DNA of 22,118 nt, taken from contig JBDTNQ010000074.1 in the NCBI GenBank assembly GCA_039933635.1, positions 1 through 22,118 on the forward strand. Reading direction: 5' to 3'. This document shows, in pieces, positions 15,069 to 22,118 of this stretch. The number at the start of each line of letters is the position of its first letter. The stretch's first letter is position 1. The position numbers and the translations under genes are program-made. This stretch comes from JBDTNQ01 sp039933635 (lineage in GTDB: Bacteria > Acidobacteriota > Vicinamibacteria > Vicinamibacterales > SCN-69-37). The notes beneath the pieces were generated by a model. It saw nothing but the letters and a program-made list of their open reading frames with translations. It was not told the origin of the DNA and did not search any database.

Positions 15069-16880
15069 TCAAGCGCCGGGGAACCGTACGACGCTGGAGG
15101 GCTGGTTCTGTCGACGGACTTCCTCCAGATCCACACGCATGCGACGGACCGCGACCCCGCGCGCCGCGCAACACTCGCAAATCCGATCGAGGCGTTCGCG
15201 CGACAGGTCCACCATGCCGATGATGACGACGGACACGTGACCGGGCCGGCGGTCGAGCAGCGCGGGCAGATCGTCGACGCCGCCGACCACACCGAGGCCG
15301 TCGATCTTCAATCGGCGCTTGCGCGGATCGTCGTCCAGGAACCCGATGGGGGTGAGCCCGAGAGCCGGATTCTGCAGCAGCTCCCGCACCGCGAGCGCCC
15401 CGCCGCGCCCGGCCCCGTACACCAGCGCGGAGCGCCCTCGGCTGCGGCGCAGGCGCAGGTATTCGTCCACGGCGCTCAGGCCGACGCGCGCACTGAGGAT
15501 GAACACCGGCGCGAGGATCGCGTCGAACGCGAACACCCAGCGCGAGTAGCCCTCGAACCGATCCAGATACAGCACCGCAATGACCGACGCGGCCACACCA
15601 AGTGCCGACGATCGGAACAACGAGAACATCTCGAACGGTCCCAGGCGTCCCCAGAGCTGCCGGTACTTTCCGGAGAGCCACAGGGTCGCGAGCTGGATGC
15701 CGATCACGATCGGCACCGAGCGCGTGAAGTAGGGTACGAACTGCTCGAATTGCTCGTCACGAAAGCGCCCGACGAACGCGAGGTAGTACGCGCCTGAAAT
15801 CAAGAGCGCGTCGAGCAGGACCTCGTAGAGCCGGTACCGTGCCGTGATTTCAGACGGCAGCGGCGCTCCGCCGGCGGCCGAGCCGCGGCTGACCTGCACG
15901 TGCCCGAGATACACACCGAGCAGGGCGAGGAGCGTGCCGTAGAGTCCGACGAATCCCCAGGCAAGGCCCGGCGGGAACCCGATCAGGCCCAACGCCACCG
16001 CGCCGCCCAGCGCCGTGAGCACGTACAGCACGAGCACCGCGCGACGTTCGCCAATGCCGAGCGCGACCAGCCGGTGCGAGGTGTGGTCGCGTCCGCCGAG
16101 AAACGCGCTCCGGCCCGACAGTCCGCGCGCAAGGGTGACGAACGACGTGTCGAAGATGGGAATCAGGAGAAGGACGACGGGGATCGCGGCGACAGGCGCC
16201 AGTCGCGAACTCATCGTGGGCGTCGCCATCAACGCGGCGCCGGCCAGGAAGCCGCCGAGCAGGTGGCTGCCGCTGTCGCCCATGAAGATCGAGGCCGGGT
16301 GGAAATTGAAAAGCAAGAACCCGGACGTCACACCGACGAACGCGGCCATGCCCACGGCAAGAGGCTCGGCCGGCGCGGCGCCGTCGAGGTACAGAACGGC
16401 CAGGAAGCAGGCGCCAGCGATTGACGCGACGCCCGCCGCGAGCCCATCCATGTTGTCGAGCAGGTTCACCGCGTTGGTGATGCCGATGATCCACGCAAAG
16501 CCAACCAGCAGGTCGACGACCGCAAACCCCGTGATGTGCACTTCCGGGAGGAGGTAGAGCAGGATGGCCGCGACGAGCATCTGCAGGACAAGCTTGGTGC
16601 CGGGCGGGAACCTGTGGAAGTCGTCCATCAGCCCCACCGCGAACATCAGCGTCGCGCCGATGAGCGCGGGATAGAGCGTGGGCAGCAGTCCGGACACCGC
16701 GCAGACGAACACGAGCGGCGGCATCATGGCCAGGCCGCCCACCTTGGGCACCGGACGCTTGTGCCATCGATCGTACGACGGCTGCGCGTACAGATTCCGC
16801 GTTCGCGCGAACTGGCCCACGAGCGGCACCAGGATGACCGTGAACGCGAACGCCGCGAGGAACGCGAGGACTATTGGCAT
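15069..16880 (-). CDS. WecA/MraY-type phosphoglycosyltransferase fused to a CapD/PglF-type N-terminal region
   Basis: This 603-residue membrane protein appears to start a lipid-linked glycan. Residues 1 to about 330 are a polyprenyl-phosphate sugar-1-phosphate transferase (GT4/PNPT): GLMDDFHRFPPGTKL (83-97), NAVNLLDNMDGLAAG (136-150), FMGDSGSHLLGGFLAG (199-214) and the GGRDHTSHRL loop (262-271), on about ten helices. Residues about 345-480 form four more helices like the N-terminal half of CapD/FlaA1/PglF proteins (GRFRDEQFEQFVPYF, GKYRQLWGRLGPFEMFSLFRSS), and 483-600 form a Rossmann-like domain (ALVYGAGRGGALAVRELL). The SDR catalytic domain normally next in CapD is absent. ATG at 16880 begins the first helix; the 26 codons before it look non-coding. 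No Shine-Dalgarno is seen. Confidence 0.88.
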   Translation of the reverse strand: MPIVLAFLAAFAFTVILVPLVGQFARTRNLYAQPSYDRWHKRPVPKVGGLAMMPPLVFVCAVSGLLPTLYPALIGATLMFAVGLMDDFHRFPPGTKLVLQMLVAAILLYLLPEVHITGFAVVDLLVGFAWIIGITNAVNLLDNMDGLAAGVASIAGACFLAVLYLDGAAPAEPLAVGMAAFVGVTSGFLLFNFHPASIFMGDSGSHLLGGFLAGAALMATPTMSSRLAPVAAIPVVLLLIPIFDTSFVTLARGLSGRSAFLGGRDHTSHRLVALGIGERRAVLVLYVLTALGGAVALGLIGFPPGLAWGFVGLYGTLLALLGVYLGHVQVSRGSAAGGAPLPSEITARYRLYEVLLDALLISGAYYLAFVGRFRDEQFEQFVPYFTRSVPIVIGIQLATLWLSGKYRQLWGRLGPFEMFSLFRSSALGVAASVIAVLYLDRFEGYSRWVFAFDAILAPVFILSARVGLSAVDEYLRLRRSRGRSALVYGAGRGGALAVRELLQNPALGLTPIGFLDDDPRKRRLKIDGLGVVGGVDDLPALLDRRPGHVSVVIIGMVDLSRERLDRICECCAARGVAVRRMRVDLEEVRRQNQPSSVVRFPGA

Positions 16881-16966
16881 GGCGGAGGCTGGGGGGAGGC
16901 GACACGGTCCGCGCGTGTCCGGCTCAGCCAGTATGCCACCGCCGTGGCGCCGGTACAACGGGGAAA

Positions 16967-16981
16967 CAGGGACATGCCCTG
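16967..16981. repeat. Short inverted repeat at the edge of the repeat cluster
   Basis: CAGGG (16967-16971) and CCCTG (16977-16981) flank ACATG. This 5-bp stem lies directly next to the longer repeats at 16984-17072. The rest of the 198-bp spacer between the WecA-like gene and the methyltransferase (16881-16966) shows no gene. Confidence 0.35.
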
Positions 16982-16983
16982 GG

Positions 16984-17072
16984 CCTTCAGGTCCAGGGTT
17001 CGGGTCCCGTGGAGCCCGGGACCTGAAGGTCAGGGTCCGAGTCCGTGGAGCCCTGGACCTTCAGGTCCAGGG
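16984..17072. repeat. Cluster of long inverted repeats with a 36-38 bp duplicated unit (BIME/REP-like)
   Basis: CCTTCAGGTCC (16984-16994) is matched by its exact complement GGACCTGAAGG (17019-17029). CCCTGGACC (17051-17059) and GGTCCAGGG (17064-17072) form a perfect 9-bp stem around TTCA. The stretch also reads as two imperfect direct copies, about 16991-17028 and 17028-17063, each with a CGTGGAGCCC core (17008-17017 and 17044-17053). It begins 6 bp after the methyltransferase stop on the minus strand, so its last hairpin might also act in 3' end formation or mRNA protection. Confidence 0.75.
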
Positions 17073-17078
17073 CAGACC

Positions 17079-18554
17079 CTACGGGCGCGTGGCGATTGCG
17101 GCGTAGTCCTGGAAGGAAAACATGCGACCGTTCAGCCGATCGATGTTCTCATTCACGCGGGTCGCGAGCTCCACGAGGTCTCGATCGGCTCCGGTGGGAA
17201 TATCGGCCCGCTGAAGGCAATGCTCCGGCGCGACCGGAGACGAAAATCGCAGCTGAACGTCCGTGAACCCGCTGACCCGCACGAGGTACTGCAGCGTCTC
17301 CGGGTGGATCGGCCGGACGTGCGTGAGGTCCCGGAGATAGCTCTCGAAGAACGCGACCCAGCAACTCGGATTGATGGTTTCCAGCACGAGGCGGCCACCA
17401 GGACGAAGCTTTTGCGCCGCGACCTCGATCAGGGCGGCCAGATAGTCCGGCTGCAGGTGCTCCACGACCTGCGCCGCGAACACACCGCCAAGCGACGTGT
17501 CCGGCAGCCCTCGCAGATAGGTGAGCGCGTCCGTGCACCTGGCATCGAATCCACGCGCCCGCGCCTCCTCCACCATCGCCTGGTTGAGGTCAACGCCGCG
17601 TCCGCTGATGCCGGCCGTGCGCAGGAGATCGAGAAACTCGCCGCGTCCGCAGCCGACGTCCAGCACATCCGACTGGCCGAGGAACAAAGGCACGTAGCCC
17701 TCGAGGCGCCCGCGGATGAGCGCCGGCGCGCCTCGAAAGGCGTTCTCGAAGGCGAGGTACTTGAACGCGTTGAGATCCGTGGCCGGGGCGCCAATCGGCT
17801 CGGGCAACACGTCCCCGGCCATGAGCGGTCGCGACAGGAGCCGTTCGACGTCGCGCTTCAACGACAACACCGTCTGCTGTCCGATCGCAAACGCGGCGCG
17901 CGCCTCGTCCACGTTCGCCGCCAGTTGCTGCAACCGCACGCTGGCCCGCTGCTCCCGGACGGACTGCGATTCCCATCGTTTCAGGAAGTCGTCCGTGATC
18001 GCGCTCAACCCCTCGTTGAGCACGTCTGCCCCGCTCGCCATGGCGCGATCCTTCGTGTCGACGTACAGCGTGACGCGCTGCAGATACTGGATCAGGTGCG
18101 CATGTAGTACGCGGACCCGTTCGGCATTCGCTCGGAGCACCGCCATCGCCTCGCCCAGCGCGCGCCGGGTCTCGTCCTGCGCCCCGGCATTGCGATTGAT
18201 GTGATCGACCAGCGCCGAATTGAATCGCCGCTGCTGCTCGAAGACGGGGGCCACCAGGCGCCAGACGAGGCCACGGAGGCGGCCCTTGAGCGACCGATCG
18301 ATCGCCGGGTCGGCGCCCGACAGGATGTTCCAGCGCTCATTGAGCACCGGCAGCTGGCTGCCGTCGGACCCTGCCGGGAGCGTGGGCTCGTCGGGCAGCT
18401 CCCCAAGCGCTCCGTCGAGCGCCGTGAGCGCGTCGTTGTACGCGCGGTCGGCCTCGAGGCGCTCGCGTTCGAGGCGCGCCAGGCGCTCCGCGAGCGACTC
18501 GACGGCATCGATGCGATTGTGAGGAGCGGGTGTGGCCGTCCAGCGCTCGGGCAT
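17079..18554 (-). CDS. SAM-dependent methyltransferase with a long coiled-coil N-terminal region
   Basis: This 491-residue protein has two parts. Residues about 15-245 are mostly helical with long heptad-like stretches (SLAERLARLERERLEADRAY; 125-165; 190-240), plus a conserved-looking patch GLVWRLVAPVFEQQRRFNSALVDHINR (95-121). Residues about 275-440 are a class I SAM methyltransferase: VLDVGCGRGEFLDLL (297-311, motif I), GVDLNQAMVEEAR (320-332), VFAAQVVEHLQPDYL (358-372), LRPGGRLVLETINP (383-396) and YLRDLTHVRPIHPETLQYLV (406-425). Similar domains occur in polysaccharide clusters, and O-antigen-terminating methyltransferases also pair a catalytic domain with a coiled coil, so capping or modifying a glycan is a reasonable guess only. 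ATG at 18554 is 16 bp after thiG, with GAGAG just before it. Confidence 0.82.
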   Translation of the reverse strand: MPERWTATPAPHNRIDAVESLAERLARLERERLEADRAYNDALTALDGALGELPDEPTLPAGSDGSQLPVLNERWNILSGADPAIDRSLKGRLRGLVWRLVAPVFEQQRRFNSALVDHINRNAGAQDETRRALGEAMAVLRANAERVRVLHAHLIQYLQRVTLYVDTKDRAMASGADVLNEGLSAITDDFLKRWESQSVREQRASVRLQQLAANVDEARAAFAIGQQTVLSLKRDVERLLSRPLMAGDVLPEPIGAPATDLNAFKYLAFENAFRGAPALIRGRLEGYVPLFLGQSDVLDVGCGRGEFLDLLRTAGISGRGVDLNQAMVEEARARGFDARCTDALTYLRGLPDTSLGGVFAAQVVEHLQPDYLAALIEVAAQKLRPGGRLVLETINPSCWVAFFESYLRDLTHVRPIHPETLQYLVRVSGFTDVQLRFSSPVAPEHCLQRADIPTGADRDLVELATRVNENIDRLNGRMFSFQDYAAIATRP

Positions 18555-18570
18555 CAGCTCTCGACGAAGG

Positions 18571-19356
18571 TCACACGGCCTGCGGGGCGATCAACCCGTC
18601 AGCCGGACTGCTGGCCGACGCGTAACGCTTGCGCCCGATGCGTCCGGCCAGGAACGCCATGCGGCCGGCTTCGATCGCGCGCTTCATCGCGCCCGCCATC
18701 ATCACGACATCGCGGGCGCCGGCGATCGCGGTGTTCATGAGCACCGCATCCGCGCCAAGCTCCATGGCGACCGCCGCGTCCGACGCGGTGCCGACGCCGG
18801 CGTCGACGATGACGGGGACGCCCGCGTACTCCTTGATGATCTGCAGGTTGTTGGCATTCTGAATGCCGAGCCCGGACCCGATGGGCGCACCGAGCGGCAT
18901 GACCGCCGCGGCGCCGGCGTCCTCGAGCTTCCGGCAGGCGATCGGATCGTCGTTCGTGTACGGCAACACGACGAAGCCTTCCTTCACGAGGACGCGCGTG
19001 GCCTCGAGTAGCGCCTCGTTGTCGGGAAACAGCGTGCGTTCGTCCCCAATCACCTCGAGCTTGACCCAGTTGGAGAATCCGGCTTCGCGCGCCAGCCTCG
19101 CCGTCCGCACGGCATCGTCAGCCGTGTAGCATCCGGCCGTGTTGGGCAGCAGGAAGATGCGCTCGCGGTTGATGTACGACAGCAACGACGCGGAGCCGGT
19201 CGCCGTCAGATCGACCCGGCGCACGGCAACGGTGACCATCTCCGTGCCGGAGGCCTCGTGCGCGGCCTGCATGAGCGTGTGGGACGGGTATTTACCCGTG
19301 CCGACGACAAGCCGCGACCCAAAGGATTTGCCCGCGATGATCAGCGGATCGGACAT
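18571..19356 (-). CDS. thiG: Thiazole synthase ThiG
   Basis: This enzyme builds the thiamine thiazole phosphate from deoxyxylulose 5-phosphate, dehydroglycine and ThiS thiocarboxylate. It has 261 residues from ATG at 19356; a GTG directly before it (19359) is possible. Motifs: SRLVVGTGKY, TVAVRRVDL, LPNTAGCYTADDAVRTARLARE, VKLEVIGDERTLFPDN with the Schiff-base lysine, MPLGAPIGSGLGI, and VIVDAGVGTASDAAVAMELGADAVLMNTAIA, the phosphate-binding end of the TIM barrel. No THI-box (TPP riboswitch) consensus is seen in the 105 bp upstream, only a small CGCTA-gct-TAGCG inverted repeat (19362-19374). It leads the methyltransferase gene and is not next to its partner thiS. Confidence 0.96.
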   Translation of the reverse strand: MSDPLIIAGKSFGSRLVVGTGKYPSHTLMQAAHEASGTEMVTVAVRRVDLTATGSASLLSYINRERIFLLPNTAGCYTADDAVRTARLAREAGFSNWVKLEVIGDERTLFPDNEALLEATRVLVKEGFVVLPYTNDDPIACRKLEDAGAAAVMPLGAPIGSGLGIQNANNLQIIKEYAGVPVIVDAGVGTASDAAVAMELGADAVLMNTAIAGARDVVMMAGAMKRAIEAGRMAFLAGRIGRKRYASASSPADGLIAPQAV

Positions 19357-19461
19357 CACGTCGCTAGCTTAGCGCAGCGGTCCGCCCTTGTCATACGGTC
19401 CGAACGGCGCCCGCGCAGCACCGCACGAACTAACCTGCCGTCGGCGGCGTGCGATATCGTG

Positions 19462-21828
19462 ATGCGCTGCATGGGCATTTACGCCGGACTGTTCATCCTG
19501 AGTGGCGCCACGCTCGCCCTCGAGCTCGCCATGGTCCGCATTCTCAGCGTGACGACCTGGTACTACCTCGCCTTCTTCGCGATCTCCACGGCGATGTTGG
19601 GTTTGACGTGCGGAGCGGTCTACGTCTACCTGTTCCCGCCATCGTCCGACCCCCACCGCCTGCAACGGACCTTGTCGCGTTGCTCGGTCGGCTTCGGTGT
19701 GGTGGTGCCCATCACGCTGGTGCTGCTCTGCCTGATTCCGCTACCGCTGACACGCTCCGTCATGACGCTGCTGGCCGCGGCCATCACGGGCATCGTGGCC
19801 GCGGCGCCGTTCTTTTTCACCGGCGTCGCCACCACACTGGCGCTCACGCGAACGACGGTCTCCGTCAGTCGCCTGTATGCGGCCGACCTGGCCGGCGCGG
19901 CTGTCGGTTGCGTGATTGGACTGCTTGCGCTCGAGTCCATCGACACACCGAGCGTCGTGCTGTGCTGTGGTGCCGTGGGATTTCTTGCGGCCTGGGCGTT
20001 TCTGCGAGGCTCCGGGGTCCGCGCCAGGGCGCCCATCGTCGCGTTCCTCGCCCTGGCCGTGATTGCGGCGGCCAATACCCAGTCGGTGTTCGCCATCCGC
20101 CCGCTGGTGGTCAAGGGGGGCATCGACCGGCCCGAACGCATTCTCCTCGAGCGCTGGAATTCCTACTCACGCATCGTGGTCTTTCCGCCTGAAGTCGGAT
20201 CGCCACAACTCTGGGGCCCCAGTCCGAAACTGCCTCCGGGCGATCTCGAGCAATACAGCATGAAGATCGATGGCGCCGCGGGGACGATGCTGCGGAAGAT
20301 CGACTCGCCGGCCGACCTCGAACACCTGAAATACGACGTCACGAACCTCGCCTACTACCTCCGTTCCGCCGGATCGGTCTGTGTCATTGGCGTCGGCGGC
20401 GGCCGCGACGTGCAAAGTGCGATGGCCTTCCACCGGGCGCCGATCCTCGGCATCGAGCTGAATCCTGTGTTCGTCGACCTCCTGAAGGGCCGGTTTCGCA
20501 CGATCGCGGGAATCGCCGACCGGCCCGAGGTGACGCTCGTCGCCGATGAAGCCCGCACCTATCTGGCGCGTCAGCATCCGGAATGCGATCTGATTCAGAT
20601 GTCCATGATCGACACGTGGGCCGCCACCGGCGCCGGTGCGTTCTCACTGTCGGAGAACGGGCTGTACACGGTTGAAGCCTGGACGCTCTTCTTCAACCGG
20701 CTCTCACCCAACGGCATCTTCACGGTCGCGCGCTTTTTCAACCCCCGCGACCTCAGCGAAACCGGTCGGGTCATGAGTCTGGCCACCGCCGTGCTGCTGC
20801 AGAACGGCATCAAGAACCCCGCGGACCATCTGGCCCTGGCAACGAGCGGGCCCGTCTCGTCCTTGATTCTCAGCAAGCGGCCCTTTGCCGCCGCGGATCT
20901 GGCGACGCTGCACAGCGTGGCGGATCGCCTCGAATACGGCATGGCGTTCGCGCCCGATCAGAAGGCCTATCCCCTGCTGGATGCGATCGCCCACAGTGCC
21001 TCGCTGCCGGCGCTCATGGAGGTTGTCGCCAACGAGCCTCTGAACCTCACGCCGCCGACCGACAACAACCCGTACTTCTTCAACATGCTGCGGCTGTCGC
21101 ACATGGGCCAGTTCCTCCGCACGGAGCCCGGCGTCGTCCGAGGCAACCTCGTCGCGACGGGAACGCTCGTCGTGCTCATCGCCGCCCTCGGCGTCCTCAC
21201 GCTCGCGCTCGTACTCGTGCCGTTGTGGGTGACGGGCGGCTCCGGCAGTGGCGGATGGGGCGGAGCGGGCATGGTCTACTTCGTCGCGGTTGGCGCCGGC
21301 TTCATGTTCGTCGAGCTGGGCATGACGCAGCGACTGTCGGTCTTCCTGGGCCATCCGGTCTATGCCCTGGGCGTACTGCTCGCCACGATCATCGCGAGCG
21401 CCGGAGTGGGAAGCTTTCTCTCGGATCGTCTTCCGCTGAGGACGTCGGCAACGACGACGCTCTCACTTGGATGCGCCGCGCTGGCGATGGCGTTCGCGTT
21501 CGTCGCGGACGGGGTCGCCAGTCACATGGTGGACGCCAGCCGCACAATGCGCATTGTCATGACGGTGGTGATGGTGGCCCCGGTCGGCGTGGTGATGGGC
21601 ATGTTCGTCCCGGTCGGTCTGCGACTCACGCGGCAGATCCACGGACGTGACACACCGTGGTACTGGGCGCTCAACGGCGTGGTGAGCGTGCTCTGCTCGG
21701 CGCTGGCAGTGCTCGTGGCGATCACGATGGGCGTGCACGCGAACTTCGTGGTGGGCAGCCTGGCCTACGTTGCCACCGCGCCGGCGCTGATCGCGCTGGT
21801 CCGGCAGTACGATCAATCGCGCCGCTAA
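19462..21828 (+). CDS. Multi-spanning membrane protein with a spermidine-synthase-like Rossmann domain
   Basis: This 788-residue protein has an N-terminal membrane block (about residues 5-210, seven or so helices, starting GLFILSGATLALELAMVRILS), a central soluble domain (about 225-545), and a C-terminal block of about six helices (565-780). The central domain resembles aminopropyltransferases and methyltransferases: VCVIGVGGGRDVQSAM (306-321) and ILGIELNP (328-335, acidic residue after strand 2). Where spermidine synthases have a DSTDP-like catalytic motif, it has LIQMSMIDTWAATGAGAFSLSENGLYTVEAW (377-407), so polyamine synthesis is unlikely. Substrate and role are unknown; an attached substrate exporter or flippase is possible. 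ATG at 19462 is chosen as the first before the membrane block; 19471 is equally good. No Shine-Dalgarno is visible. Confidence 0.8.
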   Translation: MRCMGIYAGLFILSGATLALELAMVRILSVTTWYYLAFFAISTAMLGLTCGAVYVYLFPPSSDPHRLQRTLSRCSVGFGVVVPITLVLLCLIPLPLTRSVMTLLAAAITGIVAAAPFFFTGVATTLALTRTTVSVSRLYAADLAGAAVGCVIGLLALESIDTPSVVLCCGAVGFLAAWAFLRGSGVRARAPIVAFLALAVIAAANTQSVFAIRPLVVKGGIDRPERILLERWNSYSRIVVFPPEVGSPQLWGPSPKLPPGDLEQYSMKIDGAAGTMLRKIDSPADLEHLKYDVTNLAYYLRSAGSVCVIGVGGGRDVQSAMAFHRAPILGIELNPVFVDLLKGRFRTIAGIADRPEVTLVADEARTYLARQHPECDLIQMSMIDTWAATGAGAFSLSENGLYTVEAWTLFFNRLSPNGIFTVARFFNPRDLSETGRVMSLATAVLLQNGIKNPADHLALATSGPVSSLILSKRPFAAADLATLHSVADRLEYGMAFAPDQKAYPLLDAIAHSASLPALMEVVANEPLNLTPPTDNNPYFFNMLRLSHMGQFLRTEPGVVRGNLVATGTLVVLIAALGVLTLALVLVPLWVTGGSGSGGWGGAGMVYFVAVGAGFMFVELGMTQRLSVFLGHPVYALGVLLATIIASAGVGSFLSDRLPLRTSATTTLSLGCAALAMAFAFVADGVASHMVDASRTMRIVMTVVMVAPVGVVMGMFVPVGLRLTRQIHGRDTPWYWALNGVVSVLCSALAVLVAITMGVHANFVVGSLAYVATAPALIALVRQYDQSRR

Positions 21829-21859
21829 CGCCGACCAATCCGTCCGGTCGAACGGTAGC

Positions 21860-21883
21860 ACCGGGAGTCTTAAGACTCCCGGT
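21860..21883. terminator. Perfect 24-bp palindrome, probable bidirectional terminator
   Basis: A perfect inverted repeat of ACCGGGAGTCTT with its complement, centred between 21871 and 21872, lies 31 bp past the plus-strand stop codon and 8 bp from the stop of the opposing gene. As RNA it gives a 10-bp stem with a TTAA loop. The plus-strand side runs into GGTTTC, a short T-run; the minus side has none. Its place between convergent ends fits a shared terminator. Confidence 0.7.
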
Positions 21884-21891
21884 TTCGACGT

Positions 21892-22118
21892 CTATCGGCG
21901 CCGGAAGACCGTGAAATCTTCGATCCGCGTCTCGAGGTCGTAGTCAGCGAGCAGCGCCTGGACAATCGGGTTCTCCGGCAGCGTGTCTACCGCGCGTGCC
22001 ACCTTCGCATCCGACGTGGAGTGAAGCGTCTCGAAAATCAGATAGCGGGGCCGGCGTTCCTCGAGGTCCCGCACCACCGCCCCCAGCCTGAACCGCGGAT
22101 CCGGGAAATCACTCGGGA
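21892..22118 (-). CDS. C-terminal end of a protein of unknown type, possibly a membrane glycosyltransferase
   Basis: Only the last 75 codons are inside the window; the frame is open to the right edge, so the real start lies outside. The stop is TAG at 21894-21892. The visible part has a short strand-helix pattern (LEERRPRYLIFETLH, NPIVQALLADYDLETRIEDFTVFRRR). An ending of the form 'short loop, Y-x-LETRIEDF, hydrophobic strand, RRR' is common at the C-terminus of GT39/ArnT-like sugar transferases, but this fragment alone does not prove it. The GTG at 22077 is an internal codon, not a start. Confidence 0.5.
   Translation of the reverse strand, partial: PSDFPDPRFRLGAVVRDLEERRPRYLIFETLHSTSDAKVARAVDTLPENPIVQALLADYDLETRIEDFTVFRRR

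Noticed and set aside
14911..15681. Long upstream extension of the smpB frame
   Set aside because: The frame stays open into the WecA-like gene, but SmpB homologues begin at about MSKPQ and the extension has no similarity to anything I know.
19357..19461. TPP riboswitch upstream of thiG
   Set aside because: I looked for the THI-box core words (CTGAGA and the ACCTGATC-like helix) on the thiG strand and found none; the 105-bp divergent region is also short for one plus a promoter.
19462..21828. Calling this gene spermidine synthase (speE)
   Set aside because: The nucleotide loop is similar, but the catalytic aminopropyltransferase motif is not present and the protein is mostly membrane-embedded.

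Overview
The window is high-GC bacterial DNA with tightly packed genes, short or negative spacing, and many starts without a clear Shine-Dalgarno. The gene content suggests a Gram-negative, respiring bacterium: a 14-subunit-type complex I operon, a WecA-type initiating sugar-phosphate transferase, a DegT aminotransferase and a multi-membrane spermidine-synthase-like protein. An acidobacterium, possibly of the Vicinamibacteria, is my best guess. That placement rests on general resemblance only, with no marker gene or database search behind it.

Region 1 (1-10145, minus strand) is a complex I (NADH:quinone oxidoreductase) operon, read from right to left: nuoA, nuoB, nuoC, a gmhA-like sugar-phosphate isomerase, nuoD, nuoE, nuoF, nuoH, nuoJ, nuoK, nuoL and the first 305 codons of nuoM. 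Two things stand out. nuoG and nuoI, which normally lie between F and H and between H and J, are absent: the F/H and H/J junctions are seamless. A GmhA/DiaA-type gene with all four metal-site residues sits between nuoC and nuoD. A candidate sigma70-like promoter and several inverted repeats lie upstream of nuoA.

Region 2 (10321-11858, plus strand) is a two-gene unit: a GT4-type glycosyltransferase whose end overlaps thiS, the sulfur carrier for thiamine thiazole synthesis.

Region 3 (11862-19356, minus strand) is a mixed run: thiG, a coiled-coil/SAM methyltransferase, a WecA-like transferase fused to a CapD-type N-terminal region, smpB, a small membrane-anchored unknown, a DegT/DnrJ/EryC1 aminotransferase and an RmlD-like reductase. 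The sugar genes look like parts of a surface-polysaccharide pathway: lipid carrier priming, amino sugar and deoxysugar nucleotide synthesis, and methylation. Two intergenic repeat patches lie here, a cluster of long inverted repeats at 16984-17072 and a degenerate 8-bp periodic repeat at 14948-14987.

Region 4 (19462-22118) holds a plus-strand membrane protein with a spermidine-synthase-like central domain, a perfect 24-bp palindrome that probably terminates transcription between convergent genes, and the C-terminal end of a minus-strand gene that runs off the window. I saw no tRNA, rRNA, CRISPR array, insertion sequence or phage gene.
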